From NCBI GenBank assembly GCA_002722955.1, contig PBMZ01000173.1, forward strand, positions 1 to 34,336: DNA of 34,336 nucleotides, written 5' to 3'. Position numbers and translations under genes: made by a program. This DNA is from Planctomycetaceae bacterium. GTDB taxonomy: Bacteria; Planctomycetota; Planctomycetia; Planctomycetales; Planctomycetaceae. Positions 23,539-32,261 of the stretch are shown one piece after another; within the stretch, counting starts at the first letter, position 1; each line of letters starts with the position of its first letter. The notes beneath the pieces are model-generated. The model was not told the DNA's origin. It was given only the letters and a program-made list of their open reading frames with translations, and did no database searches.

Positions 23539-25916
23539 TTATCTACCAATCAAGTTGGCGGCAGCTTCGTCAGCCTCGGCTTTCTTCAATTCGCCGAGTT
23601 CTCGCCAGTAGCTCGCTTGTGTGCGTAATGAGAATTGCTTATTCGATGGAATCTCAGCCTTTTCCAATGATTCCGTGATTTGTTCGATCAATTTGTCAAT
23701 CTGCGCTCTTACCGCCTTTACGACTTTGTCGAAATCCGGATTTTGAGCATCTTTGAGACGTCGGTGTGTCCCGCTTTCGCTGCTTTCATCAGGGCTGTTT
23801 CACCAGTCATGTCTTGGTGGTTGACCTTGATGTCGAAGGTCATGCGTTTCAACATCTCTGGCGTAAACTTGGCAAAGATCTCGCGGTCAAGTCGGCTTAG
23901 CTTCGAACTGAGCAACGGCATTCTGCCAAGCTCGATCAGGACTTCGGCGGCTTCCGTCTTTCCGTTTTCCGCTGCCATGATTAACGGCGTGTGCCCAGCC
24001 TGGTTCGTCGCGCTCTCTGTCGCTCCACTCATGATTAGCAAAAGCATTACCCGAGCGTGCCCGGCTTTTGCGGCCAGCATCAACGGCGTCATTTCTTGAG
24101 CATCTCGCTGATCCACTTTCGCGTCTTGCGCTATGAGTCGCCGCACTTTAGCTAAATCGCCGGTGCTCGCCGCGAAGTGCAAAGGATTGCGTCAGGCTCG
24201 AATGGGTTTTGATTCGAGGACAAATCGGCCCTGATCGGAAACTCCACGTCGGCTGCGTTTCCGTCAAAACCGGGCTCGACTTGGTTGGTGAATTCAGGGA
24301 TAGGTTCATCGCTGACACTGTCAAAGTTGATAGCTTCGGCAGGATCCCCTCCCTCAGCGACGTCGGCGTCGGCCACTGCCGTCTCGTCCTCTATGAATGA
24401 GTCCATTGATCCAGCTGGTCCCATCGATTCGGCATTCCCTATCGATGGATCGTCGACTGTGACGAAACTCGGAGTTTTGTGTTCCTGGTTTACGACCAGC
24501 ACTAACAAAACAAAGCTGGCAATGCTCATGGCCAAAGGCGACGAGAATCGTGTTGGCCGCTTTCCTTGCATTTTGGCGCGAGCTTTGACCGATTCCCACA
24601 GTCCAAGGTAGACCAAGTGTCCTCCAATCAGGACCAGCCAAGCCGTCGAGAGTAGACTGACACGAGTAACCGCGCCGACACCTTGTTCAACGTGCCTTTC
24701 AAACCAAGGTTGCGGCCAACCGGCAACAAATCGTCCTTCATACGCCTGAGAAGAATGCACGCCAATGCGTCTCCAAGTGTCATTCGACCCGAAGAACAGG
24801 CCACAGCAAACGAGGAAGATTACAATCATGACCGTTTGTGCCATGCCCGCAGAAAACCGAGTTCGTCGCGCCCACCATCGATCCCACGAATTCGTTGGCA
24901 CAGTGGAATGAACTACTGGCGATGTGACGTTGTGTTGAGATATCGACTTGACGTCGCTGGCTTGTTGGTAACGACGTTCGGGATCGCGCGCCATCGAGCG
25001 CAAGACTATGTCATCGAGGCGAACATCGATTGCCACTTTTTTCGATGGCGGCTCGAAATGGCCAGCAGGAATTTGTCCTGTCAGCATCTCATAGAAGACA
25101 ACGCCGAGAGAAAAGATGTCGGCGCGATGATCGACTCGATGCGAGCCCTCCATCTGTTCGGGAGCCATATAGCGAGGCGTCCCCATGACTTGGTTCGTGC
25201 CGGTCAATGTGAACACGTCTTCTAAGTTTTCGATCAGCTTCGCCAAACCAAAGTCAGCAATCTTCAATTGCCTGCTGCGGCCGACAAGAATGTTTTCCGG
25301 CTTGATGTCGCGATGAACGACACCTTCGTCATAAGCATATTGCAATGCTTCGCAGATCTTCGGCACAAGCAGCATGGCTTGCTCAGCAGCGAGTTCCTTG
25401 GGCTCGATCAATTGACGAAGATTTGCTCCACGCACATGTTCCATGACGAAGAAGTACAAGGTGGACTTGGTCTCACCGGATACCTCAAGTTCAACCTCGC
25501 CGAAATCGTGTACGGATACAATGTTCGGATGGTCCAAGCGGGCTAGCGTGCGAGCCTCTCGAGTGAAGCGTTCCGCGAACGACGCATCAGTGGCTGCCTC
25601 GGGACGAATCACCTTAAATGCGACCAGCCTGTCTAGCTTGATTTGACGCGCTTTGTAAACGGCTCCCATACCGCCATGGCCGATGGCCTCGATGATCTCC
25701 AATTTGAGGAAACAGGGGCCGTAGCTCTTCTGGGGACGGCGGAACGAATGAGGAAGCAATCGATTGAGTGACCGAGATCTGAGAGTCCGCGGCATTCATG
25801 GACTCGTAGCTTTCAAGTCCCAGTTGCATCAGGCAGGCGGGACAAGGTTGGTCCGGCGCATTGGCCTCCAGGTCGGTTCCACAGCGGGGGCAAGTTCGCG
25901 GTTCGGATTTCGACAT
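23539..25916 (-). pseudogene. Zinc-ribbon Ser/Thr kinase with ankyrin repeats, three frameshifts
   Basis: Read through three frames this is one planctomycete-type kinase of ~792 residues. The ATG at 25916 has AGGAGC upstream. A zinc ribbon (CPRCG ... CPACL) and PPSPEELRPLFPQ come first. An extra A in the run at 25703-25705 then shifts into the kinase frame: EIIEAIGHGGMGAVYKA, HRDIKPENIL, DFGLAKL and GTPRYMAPEQ. Three hydrophobic segments follow. Adding one A at 24187-24188 restores DANPLHFAASTGD and the ankyrin repeats (MTPLMLAAKAGHARV, HTPLIMAAENGKTEA, ETALMKAAKAGHTDV). Adding one A at 23741-23744 restores KNPDFDKVVKAV and an intact helical C-terminus with a stop at 23539-23541. The corrected length (2379 bases) is a whole number of codons. 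Kinase catalytic motifs are intact, so the gene may be recently broken or the indels may be sequencing errors. Confidence 0.85.
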
Positions 25917-26386
25917 TTTCCTGCTCCTCACATTCCCGACATCGCGTCAACCGCCCAACACTCCTCGGTCAGATTGCCACGACACAGATGCTTCTCTGCA
26001 TTGTTCTCTAACTAATGCAGGAGAATCGAGAAAAGGTTGCTAGAAAATCCCAGAATTTGTGAGAAAGCCAGAAGGCCGTTTTCCTCGTCTTCGGGGCTCA
26101 ATCGCAATTACGCGGCTTCTTAGATGACTCATTTGACCTATCTTGGCGCGTTACGACCGGTACGATCGGTATATTTTCACTGACCGGAACGGTTTTGCTC
26201 GAATTGCGTGACTGTCACAACCGATACCACTGGTACATGCCGTACCTGCGCGGTTTCCCGGCGCAACCTTCGGTTGTTTGTTCGAGACCGTTTCGACGCT
26301 TTTCGGCGCCGTAAACAAACGCGGAGCGTGTGAGGTCTCGGTGTGTTACTACTGATTCCAACGTGTACCAGTGATGGAACTCGGAC
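25917..26386. other. 470-bp intergenic region between divergent genes
   Basis: No convincing coding sequence lies here. It separates the kinase pseudogene (minus) from the outer-membrane barrel gene (plus), so it should hold promoters for both. Repeated CCGGTA/GATCGGTA/GACCGG-like words occur around 26155-26190, but no clear promoter or operator could be defined. A short inverted pair (GTTTGTT near 26275 and AACAAAC near 26313) flanks a GC-rich stretch. Confidence 0.5.
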
Positions 26387-27802
26387 ATGGTCAAGACAGT
26401 CAACTTTAATCTCATCCGACTGGCTCTGCGGTGGAGCATGCTGGGGCTTTTTGCCTTTGCGTTGCTCGTTGGCCGACAAGCCCTTGCCCAAGTTGGCCCC
26501 AATGGCTTTCCGCCCCAAATGGCACCACCTGGGATGGCGCCACCTGGGATGGCGCCACCTGCGATGGCACCACCAGGTATTCAGCCCGCTGGCTATTCGA
26601 TGGGGCACCCTGCGAACACGCAAATGTCGCATCAAGGGCTCTGGTACCACGACTATGAAACTCCGATGTACGGGTCGTTTCAGTACGAGGACAACATCCG
26701 AGAGGAGCGACTTCCGGATGATCGAGGCTTTCTCTACGGCGAGTCGCCGATTGACCAGTTCATCAAGAATGTGGCGAAAAGCACATGGGTTCGCGTTGAG
26801 TATATGAACTACCGTTTCGAGAACCCCGGTAGCGCACTGCTGGGAACCGATGTTCTGGGCATCGTGAATCCTCGGGACGAGTTTCCCGTAACGGTTAGCA
26901 ATCAAAACTTCGGTAACGCTCGTGTCGCTGACCTCGGCGCCATCAGTTTACGTGACAACAACGGTGTTCGAACAACGATCGGAATCCCAATTGGGAAAAC
27001 GGTCTTGGAAGCTAACATCATGTCGTTTGAAGAATCGAGCGATCACTTCGTGGAAGACGAGTTAGGTGTTCGAATGAACCCACCCGGTGTTCCACCATCT
27101 GTCGTTCCGATCCCTCCGCTGTTCATTGCAACGAGCACGAAGTTAAACGGGGAACCGGCCAACAACTTGTTCTTGTACGACAATCGATTTGAGGCTCGCT
27201 ACAGCACGGACTTCTGGGGAGTGGAAGCGAATCTTGTCATCGACACTTCGATCGCGAATCAGAATTTGAAGCTGCGTCCGATCGTCGGTTTCCGCTACAT
27301 GGAATTGACCGAGCGTCTGACTCAGTTGGGCGTCTTCGATCAACAAGGCGGATTAGATCCGCCGTTGAACAGTATCATCGACTCGGAAGTCGACAACCGC
27401 ATCTATGCACCACAGGTTGGTTTGCGGTTCGAAGGTAGCGTAAGTCGAGTGAGCTTCGGCCTCGAACCGAAAGTCGGAATGGGCGTCAACGTCTTCGATG
27501 CCAACGTCAATGTTATTCAGTTAAGAAGTCCTGCCGATCCGACAATCTTCTCAGAAGATGCGGACGAGAAGTTTAGCCCCTACGGAAACTTGACGGCTTA
27601 CTTGCGTTGGCACTTGTCGCAAAACGTGTCCTTCTATCTTGGCTATGACTTCCTCTGGCTCGCTAAGGTGTCACGGCCATTCGCCAACATCAACTACAAC
27701 GACAACGGCTCGCAGAACGACGCTGCCATCGTTGTTGATCCTGGCTTCGACAACATGACGATTCAAGGTGTCACGGTCGGTGCCGAGTTCCGTTTCCGTT
27801 AG
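26387..27802 (+). CDS. Outer-membrane beta-barrel protein (planctomycete BBP7-like)
   Basis: A 471-residue exported protein. Residues 1-35 form a signal peptide ending ALA before Gln. A short Pro-rich segment follows with four copies of MAPPG or MAPPA. The rest is rich in alternating polar and hydrophobic strands with many Asn, Gly, Tyr and Phe, such as GNLTAYLRWHLSQNVSFYLG and LKLRPIVGFRYMEL. The C-terminus ends GVTVGAEFRFR, an aromatic-terminated strand as expected for barrel insertion. It resembles the planctomycete BBP7-type outer-membrane family; the cargo or pore role is not known. The start ATG lies 7 bases after GGAACT. It is convergent with a lipoprotein gene 36 bases downstream. Confidence 0.7.
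   Translation: MVKTVNFNLIRLALRWSMLGLFAFALLVGRQALAQVGPNGFPPQMAPPGMAPPGMAPPAMAPPGIQPAGYSMGHPANTQMSHQGLWYHDYETPMYGSFQYEDNIREERLPDDRGFLYGESPIDQFIKNVAKSTWVRVEYMNYRFENPGSALLGTDVLGIVNPRDEFPVTVSNQNFGNARVADLGAISLRDNNGVRTTIGIPIGKTVLEANIMSFEESSDHFVEDELGVRMNPPGVPPSVVPIPPLFIATSTKLNGEPANNLFLYDNRFEARYSTDFWGVEANLVIDTSIANQNLKLRPIVGFRYMELTERLTQLGVFDQQGGLDPPLNSIIDSEVDNRIYAPQVGLRFEGSVSRVSFGLEPKVGMGVNVFDANVNVIQLRSPADPTIFSEDADEKFSPYGNLTAYLRWHLSQNVSFYLGYDFLWLAKVSRPFANINYNDNGSQNDAAIVVDPGFDNMTIQGVTVGAEFRFR
26519..26578. repeat. Four 15-bp tandem repeats coding MAPPG
   Basis: Four in-frame 15-base units beginning ATGGC encode Met-Ala-Pro-Pro-Gly (Ala in place of Gly in the third). They differ at only a few bases. They lie right after the signal peptide of the barrel protein and may vary in number between strains. 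Confidence 0.85.
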
Positions 27803-27838
27803 GGCTTGATTGTTGCAGTGAAGCGACTCGATTGGAGC

Positions 27839-28315
27839 TTATCGGTAAGCCCATTCCGGAAACGCGGGTGCCGGTTTGCTCAAGGGGCCCGGCACGATCA
27901 CGGGCAACTCGTTGCTGTCCGAGTCGTCGGCTTGTGGTGTGTCGTTTTTGGCTTGAATGTCTTCGAGCCTCAACACCAACTCATCAACGCGTGATTCGAC
28001 TAATTCTGCGCGTTGTTCCAACTCTTCGAAGCTGGGAGTCTCTGGCTTAGCACTTCCGGCCGCTGTGTCTTCGTCGGCTAATTGCAAGTAATCCGGAAGC
28101 TGTCCTCGACTTGAAGCAACGCGAAATGGGGCAGACTTCTTTGTCGATGCAACTGGTCCTGCTGGAGCTGGCAGCTGCAAGGGGGATCGAACGAAGTCGG
28201 ATTGGGCTGTGGCTGGTGGTGGAGTTGTCGGTTGGTCGGTTTGTTGAGTTCGCGGCTGAGCTGTCTGGCATCCGACAGCCATTAAACACAGTACCGCTGT
28301 CATAATTCGTCGCAT
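27839..28315 (-). CDS. Small lipoprotein
   Basis: A 158-residue protein with a lipoprotein signal: MRRIMTAVLCLMAVGC, with the lipobox Cys at position 16. The region after it is rich in Thr, Pro and Gln and likely unstructured. A central helix (FEELEQRAELVESRVDELVL) has coiled-coil character. The end (SELPVIVPG-like, then PLSKPAPAFPEWAYR) is Pro-rich. I do not recognise a family. It converges with the outer-membrane barrel gene, which may mean both act in the cell envelope, but that is inference. Confidence 0.72.
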   Translation of the reverse strand: MRRIMTAVLCLMAVGCQTAQPRTQQTDQPTTPPPATAQSDFVRSPLQLPAPAGPVASTKKSAPFRVASSRGQLPDYLQLADEDTAAGSAKPETPSFEELEQRAELVESRVDELVLRLEDIQAKNDTPQADDSDSNELPVIVPGPLSKPAPAFPEWAYR

Positions 28316-28493
28316 GGGTGTCTATCCTGAGAGTTCACAATCACATTGGATTCTTCAGTACCAGTCAGGATTTCGGGCGGAAAATCCCTCGCTTGTGAGC
28401 GGATTGCTGCGGCGTCTCACGTCACTTTCAAACGCGAGAAGTGGAAGGACTGGATTATTCGGAGCAGCTGTTAGCAATTAGCTCCTATCAACA

Positions 28494-29057
28494 TCAGTCC
28501 TCTTCTTCCATGAAGTAGTAGCACAGCACGTGTGTCATGATGAAGAAGCAATCTTCCAGACGCCCCATGTGGCTGGATGGGACCAGTAGTGGCAGGTTTG
28601 AGACTTCTGCCAAGCGGCCACCTTCGCCGGTTGTCAGCCCGACTGTTGTGCAGCCCACCTGGTTCGCGTACTCGACAGCCTGAATCACGTTGGGGCTGTT
28701 GCCGCTGCCGCTGATGGCGATCAAGAGGTCGCCTTCTTGGGCGTAATTCTTCAGTTGTTCGACGAAGACGGTCTCATAGCCTTCGTCATTCGCGTAGGCT
28801 GTGATGGTTGCGATGCTGTCGGTAAGTCCGATCATCTTGAAGCGAGTCTTCTTGCGCAGCGAGGCTCCTTTGACGATGTCGACGACCAGTTGAGATGCGA
28901 TCGACGCACTGCCGCCATTCCCGCAGATGTAAATCATCTTTCCATTGTCACGCACCTCGCGCATTCGATCGATGGTTTCTGCAATCTTTGCGGAATCTAA
29001 CTTGCTTAACAAACCCCCGAGATCAGCGAGATAGTTTTCGACGAAAGCTGCCGACAT
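28494..29057 (-). CDS. SIS-domain sugar-phosphate isomerase (GmhA/DiaA-like)
   Basis: A 187-residue SIS-domain protein resembling sedoheptulose-7-phosphate isomerase GmhA. The ATG at 29057 is chosen because GGAA lies 6 bases upstream and the sequence before it in this frame looks non-coding. The phosphate-binding motifs CGNGGSASIASQ (45-56) and ISGSGNSPNVIQA (~111-123) are both present. The C-terminus has VPSSHMGRLEDCFFIMTH, as in GmhA and DiaA. It probably binds or isomerises a phosphosugar, perhaps for heptose in the cell envelope. No other heptose pathway gene is in the window. It is divergent from the 78-aa gene. Confidence 0.82.
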   Translation of the reverse strand: MSAAFVENYLADLGGLLSKLDSAKIAETIDRMREVRDNGKMIYICGNGGSASIASQLVVDIVKGASLRKKTRFKMIGLTDSIATITAYANDEGYETVFVEQLKNYAQEGDLLIAISGSGNSPNVIQAVEYANQVGCTTVGLTTGEGGRLAEVSNLPLLVPSSHMGRLEDCFFIMTHVLCYYFMEEED

Positions 29058-29300
29058 GTCTGTTCCGATTCCTGTAAGACCACGATTGGATGGGAAATCG
29101 CAGGTTAGAGACTTCGTTCGAGCGAGTCCAGCCAATGGGAATGTTGATTGGGCCAAATCTACCGACCCGCCGCTATTCAGATTGGCCGCTTGATTTCAAG
29201 ACGGGGTCAGGGGAAACTAGAGTCGTTCAATCTATCGAAATCACAGCCTCGATTCCGCCAAGTTTCGGGCTTCGCCGTTTGATTCAATTGGGAGCAAGAC

Positions 29301-29537
29301 ATGTCTCAATCTGCTGAGCAAGTTCTTGATCAAGTGTATTTGGAAGTCCGCGCCAAGATCCTCGAAGTCGGTGCCAGCCTAGATCGTATCAGTCGATCGT
29401 CTGGGGATGTCGCCAGTGACGAACGTATTCAGAAGCTCTTGGCCGGTATCGAGGCCCTGGGCACAAGTGACGATAACCGCGCTGAACGCATTCAGTTGAT
29501 CTTTAGCGATGATTACGTTGACGGCTGGAATCAATAA
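29301..29537 (+). CDS. Small conserved-looking hypothetical protein (78 aa)
   Basis: A 78-residue acidic, all-helical-looking protein beginning MSQSAEQVLDQVYLEVRAKI. GGGAGC lies 5 bases before the ATG, and the frame is clean. No domain is recognised, and it has no signal peptide or membrane segment. It is 72 bases upstream of the TatD-like hydrolase on the same strand, with a truncated copy of the ACTCTCCGAGT repeat family in the gap. Its function cannot be assigned. Confidence 0.65.
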   Translation: MSQSAEQVLDQVYLEVRAKILEVGASLDRISRSSGDVASDERIQKLLAGIEALGTSDDNRAERIQLIFSDDYVDGWNQ

Positions 29538-29545
29538 CTCAAAGT

Positions 29546-29566
29546 CGCCACTCCGAGTGATGAGCC
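29546..29566. repeat. Truncated copy of the ACTCTCCGAGT palindromic repeat
   Basis: The 3' part, CTCCGAGTGATGAGCC, is identical to the repeat unit at 4458-4483 read in the other strand, and the 5' end keeps GCCA. About five internal bases are missing, which leaves a short imperfect palindrome (CACTC/GAGTG). It lies just after the stop of the 78-aa gene. Confidence 0.65.
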
Positions 29567-29609
29567 TTCCAGTTGAGCTTCATCGAAGCAGAAGAAAAGA
29601 GTGACCAAC

Positions 29610-30440
29610 ATGTATTTCATCGACCCTCACGTTCACATGATTTCTCGCGTGACCGACGACTACGAACGCATGGCTCGCATGGGTTGCGTGGCTGTCAGTG
29701 AGCCAGCCTTTTGGGCAGGCTTTGACCGAGGCAGCGTGGATGGTTTCCGCGACTATTTTCGTCAACTGACCGAGTTCGAGCCCACTCGCGCGGGTTGGTC
29801 TGGCGTGCAACACTTCACTTGGATGTGCATCAATGCCAAGGAAGCGGAAAACGTATCGTTGTCTCGCGAAGTGATCGCGATGATTCCCGAGTTCCTCGAC
29901 AAAGCCAACGTGCTTGGCATCGGTGAAATCGGGCTCAACAAGAATACTCCTAACGAGTGTACGATCTTCCGGGAACACGTTGATCTGGCGATGAAGACGA
30001 ACGAGTTGATCTTAATCCACACGCCTCACTTGCAGGACAAGTTCAAAGGCACGCGGATGATCGTCGACATGTTGCTGGAAGACACACGTGTTCAACCCGA
30101 TCGCGTGTTGATCGACCATGTCGAAGAGCACACAGTACGAGTCGCCCGCGATCACGGCTTCTGGTGCGCGATGACTCTCTACCCCGTCACCAAGTGCACG
30201 CCCTCGCGAGCGGCCGACATCATCGAGACCTACGGCGATGACCGCATCATGGTCAACTCGGCCGGAGACTGGGGCCCCTCGAATCCCTGTGCTGTTCCCG
30301 ACTTTATTCAGGAAATGCGTCGCCGAGGCCACTCGGAAGCTAAGATTAAGAAGATCGTCTACGAAAACCCCTTAGAGTTTTTCTCGAAGTCGTGCAATTT
30401 CAACTTTACACCGCCTGAGCAACAACGCTTAGATGGATAA
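29610..30440 (+). CDS. TatD-family metal-dependent hydrolase, EboB-like
   Basis: A 276-residue TIM-barrel hydrolase of the TatD/amidohydrolase type. The N-terminus YFIDPHVHMISRVTDDYE carries the HxH metal site. VLGIGEIGLNK, ILIHTPH, VLIDHVEEHTV and MVNSAGDWGPSNP (metal Asp) follow in the expected order. The wording of these motifs is closer to EboB of the ebo cluster than to TatD nuclease. No other ebo genes are in the window, so it may be an orphan. I chose the ATG at 29610; a GTG at 29601 would add three residues. The stop TAA overlaps the ATG of the next small ORF. Confidence 0.82.
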   Translation: MYFIDPHVHMISRVTDDYERMARMGCVAVSEPAFWAGFDRGSVDGFRDYFRQLTEFEPTRAGWSGVQHFTWMCINAKEAENVSLSREVIAMIPEFLDKANVLGIGEIGLNKNTPNECTIFREHVDLAMKTNELILIHTPHLQDKFKGTRMIVDMLLEDTRVQPDRVLIDHVEEHTVRVARDHGFWCAMTLYPVTKCTPSRAADIIETYGDDRIMVNSAGDWGPSNPCAVPDFIQEMRRRGHSEAKIKKIVYENPLEFFSKSCNFNFTPPEQQRLDG

Positions 30441-30562
30441 TGCGTGACGTTACGATCGAAAAGCAAATTCGCGTTATTTCCGAGCCCGAATTGCGCCATG
30501 TTGAACGGCAAACCGAATACGACCGCGTCATTCGGCCGAAAGACTCAAGGCAACGGGGTTAG
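30440..30562 (+). CDS. Possible 40-aa protein, translationally coupled
   Basis: A 40-codon frame starts at the ATG that shares its A with the preceding stop (TAATG) and ends with a TAG three bases before the thioredoxin ATG. It reads MRDVTIEKQIRVISEPELRH and continues with alternating charged residues. It fills the gap between two co-oriented genes exactly, which favours a real gene. It could instead be an untranslated leader with a chance frame. No family is recognised. Confidence 0.42.
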   Translation: MRDVTIEKQIRVISEPELRHVERQTEYDRVIRPKDSRQRG

Positions 30563-30565
30563 ACC

Positions 30566-31132
30566 ATGCACGAAGACACCAGTATTCCCGACGAGCTTCC
30601 ACCAAGTCCCATTTGGCGATTCACGAAATTGCTCTTGGTTAGCGGCGTGTTAAGCATCATCTTGCTTTGGGTGATTCTTCCACCGCGCGCCACTGTTGGC
30701 GGCCTCGAAGTTGGCTCGCCAGCGCCACACATCTATGCGATGGAGTGGGTGAACGATCCGCCACCAAAGCCAAACGAGTTAAAAGGCAAGATCATTGTCG
30801 TTAACGCGTGGGCAACTTGGTGTCACAATTGCATTCGCGAAATGCCTGAGTTAGTCGAGCTTGAAGAAAAGTATCGGGATCGAGACGTTCAGTTCATCGG
30901 TTTGACGAACGAGTCCGTTCAGAGCCAAGAAGAAATCGAACGCGTGCTTGGCAAATTCGGCGTCACATGGCCCAACGGCATCTCCGCCGTCGAGCCCCTC
31001 TACAATTTCAAAGCCGAATTGATTCCAGCCGTTTGGGTCATTGGTCCCGACGGGAAGGTCGTCTGGAACTACGATTCACCAGGAACACTGGACGACGCCA
31101 TCGAAGACGCACTGGCGATGGTTGGCGAGTAG
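30566..31132 (+). CDS. Membrane-anchored TlpA/ResA-like thioredoxin
   Basis: A 188-residue thioredoxin-fold protein anchored by one N-terminal helix (~19-38), so the domain should face the periplasm-like compartment. The active site is WATWCHNC (Cys86, Cys89), and the family cis-proline lies in AELIPAVWVIGPDGKVV. The insertion and length fit the TlpA/ResA group, which reduces or oxidises thiols in exported proteins, including cytochrome c. GGGGTT lies upstream of the start. It is the last gene of the plus-strand group and is followed by a hairpin element. Confidence 0.85.
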   Translation: MHEDTSIPDELPPSPIWRFTKLLLVSGVLSIILLWVILPPRATVGGLEVGSPAPHIYAMEWVNDPPPKPNELKGKIIVVNAWATWCHNCIREMPELVELEEKYRDRDVQFIGLTNESVQSQEEIERVLGKFGVTWPNGISAVEPLYNFKAELIPAVWVIGPDGKVVWNYDSPGTLDDAIEDALAMVGE

Positions 31133-31144
31133 CTTTCGCTGATA

Positions 31145-31212
31145 GCCTGACCCTCTGAGTCGGGCTTCCGACGTTCTAAGCCACAGGGATTGCCCGACTC
31201 GGAGAGTCAGGC
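31145..31212. repeat. Inverted repeat hairpin, same family core
   Basis: A 21-nt unit at 31145-31165 recurs inverted at 31192-31212 with two mismatches, separated by 26 bases. The right copy holds the self-complementary GACTCGGAGAGTC, whose other strand contains the ACTCTCCGAGT core also seen at 4354-4483. The element lies between the convergent thioredoxin and AroE-like genes, where it may also act as a terminator, though it has no T-run. Confidence 0.75.
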
Positions 31213-31229
31213 CACAAGATGGCTCGGCA

Positions 31230-32087
31230 TCATCGCTCGATGATTTCGACGATCTTGTCTCGCATGACTTGCGCTTCGACATCGACACCGGTCCAATACT
31301 TGATGCTGATGACGCCTTGATTGACAAGCATCCCCAGCCCATCCAGGACCGTGCAGCCTCGCGATTCGGCATCTTTGATCAGGTTGGTTCTTAAGGGATT
31401 GGCGATGACATCGGCGACAACCATCGACGGTTGCAACGATTCGACGTTGACTGGGATCTGAGCATCGACGTCGGGAAACATGCCGATGGATGTTGCGTTG
31501 ACGACAATGTCAGTGTCTGTCGGCACGTCATAGTCGCCTTCCCATAAGACTAAATCGGCGTTTACGGGCGTCTTTTCATTGAGCAATTCGACTAGCTCTT
31601 GGCCTCGCTCCTTAGATCTGTTGACGACTGTAAAGTGTGACGCACCCAATAAAGCGGTCTCGACCCCGATGGCTCGCGCCGCACCGCCAGCACCAAACAT
31701 GACAACGCGTTTGTTTTTCGGGTCGACGACTTTCAACAGCGACTTGGTGAAGCCTTTGCCGTCGGTGTTCTCACCAATGTATTGTTCGTCACGGCGGACA
31801 GCACAATTGACGGCTCCCATAATGGCCGCCGACTCGCCAAGCCCATCGAGATGCTGAATGACTTCGACCTTGTGAGGCAGCGAGCAATTGAAGCCCGCGA
31901 ATCGCAATGCCCGCGCTCCTCGAACAGCGTCGGCGAGATCCTCCGGCGCAACTTCAAAGTTGATGTAACGCCAATTCAAACCGTGGTGTTGGTAAGCCGC
32001 CTCGATCATGGCGACGGTGGGATTGTCGGCTGCGGGTCGAGCAAACGATCCAGTCAATTCGGCAAGAAAGTTCAGTGGTTCGGACAT
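31230..32087 (-). CDS. AroE-like shikimate/quinate dehydrogenase family protein
   Basis: A 285-residue oxidoreductase of the AroE family. The ATG at 32087 is chosen since AGAGGT lies 7 bases upstream. The catalytic Lys is kept in FNCSLPHK (Lys73), with AVN (Asn94), ENTDGKGF (Asp109) and the nucleotide-binding FGAGGAARA (131-139). NATSIGM and DGLGMLVNQG follow. The N-terminal substrate motif HSxSP of true shikimate dehydrogenases is absent; the same place reads LTGSFARPAADNPT. Thus it may use shikimate, quinate or another hydroxy acid. It is divergent from the aldolase-like gene. Confidence 0.82.
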   Translation of the reverse strand: MSEPLNFLAELTGSFARPAADNPTVAMIEAAYQHHGLNWRYINFEVAPEDLADAVRGARALRFAGFNCSLPHKVEVIQHLDGLGESAAIMGAVNCAVRRDEQYIGENTDGKGFTKSLLKVVDPKNKRVVMFGAGGAARAIGVETALLGASHFTVVNRSKERGQELVELLNEKTPVNADLVLWEGDYDVPTDTDIVVNATSIGMFPDVDAQIPVNVESLQPSMVVADVIANPLRTNLIKDAESRGCTVLDGLGMLVNQGVISIKYWTGVDVEAQVMRDKIVEIIER

Positions 32088-32261
32088 CGGAGTACCTCTT
32101 AAGATCAAGTCAGTCGAGACACACTGTCACGAATCTTTCACCGATAATCAACCATTGAGCTTGTGAGCCTTGAATCCACGCGGTAAATCTGAGAACACGT
32201 AGTACACGCTGTCATCGCAGCCAACGGTTCGCGTCCATTCCAGAATACGAAGAGTCACTTC

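Noticed and set aside
26177..26905. 242-codon open frame on the minus strand
   Set aside because: It overlaps the start of the barrel gene; its His/Arg/Trp-rich repeat is just the reverse of the MAPPG repeat.
28470..28493. Possible terminator after the SIS gene (GGAGC/GCTCC)
   Set aside because: The stem is only five pairs with a long loop and there is no T-run.
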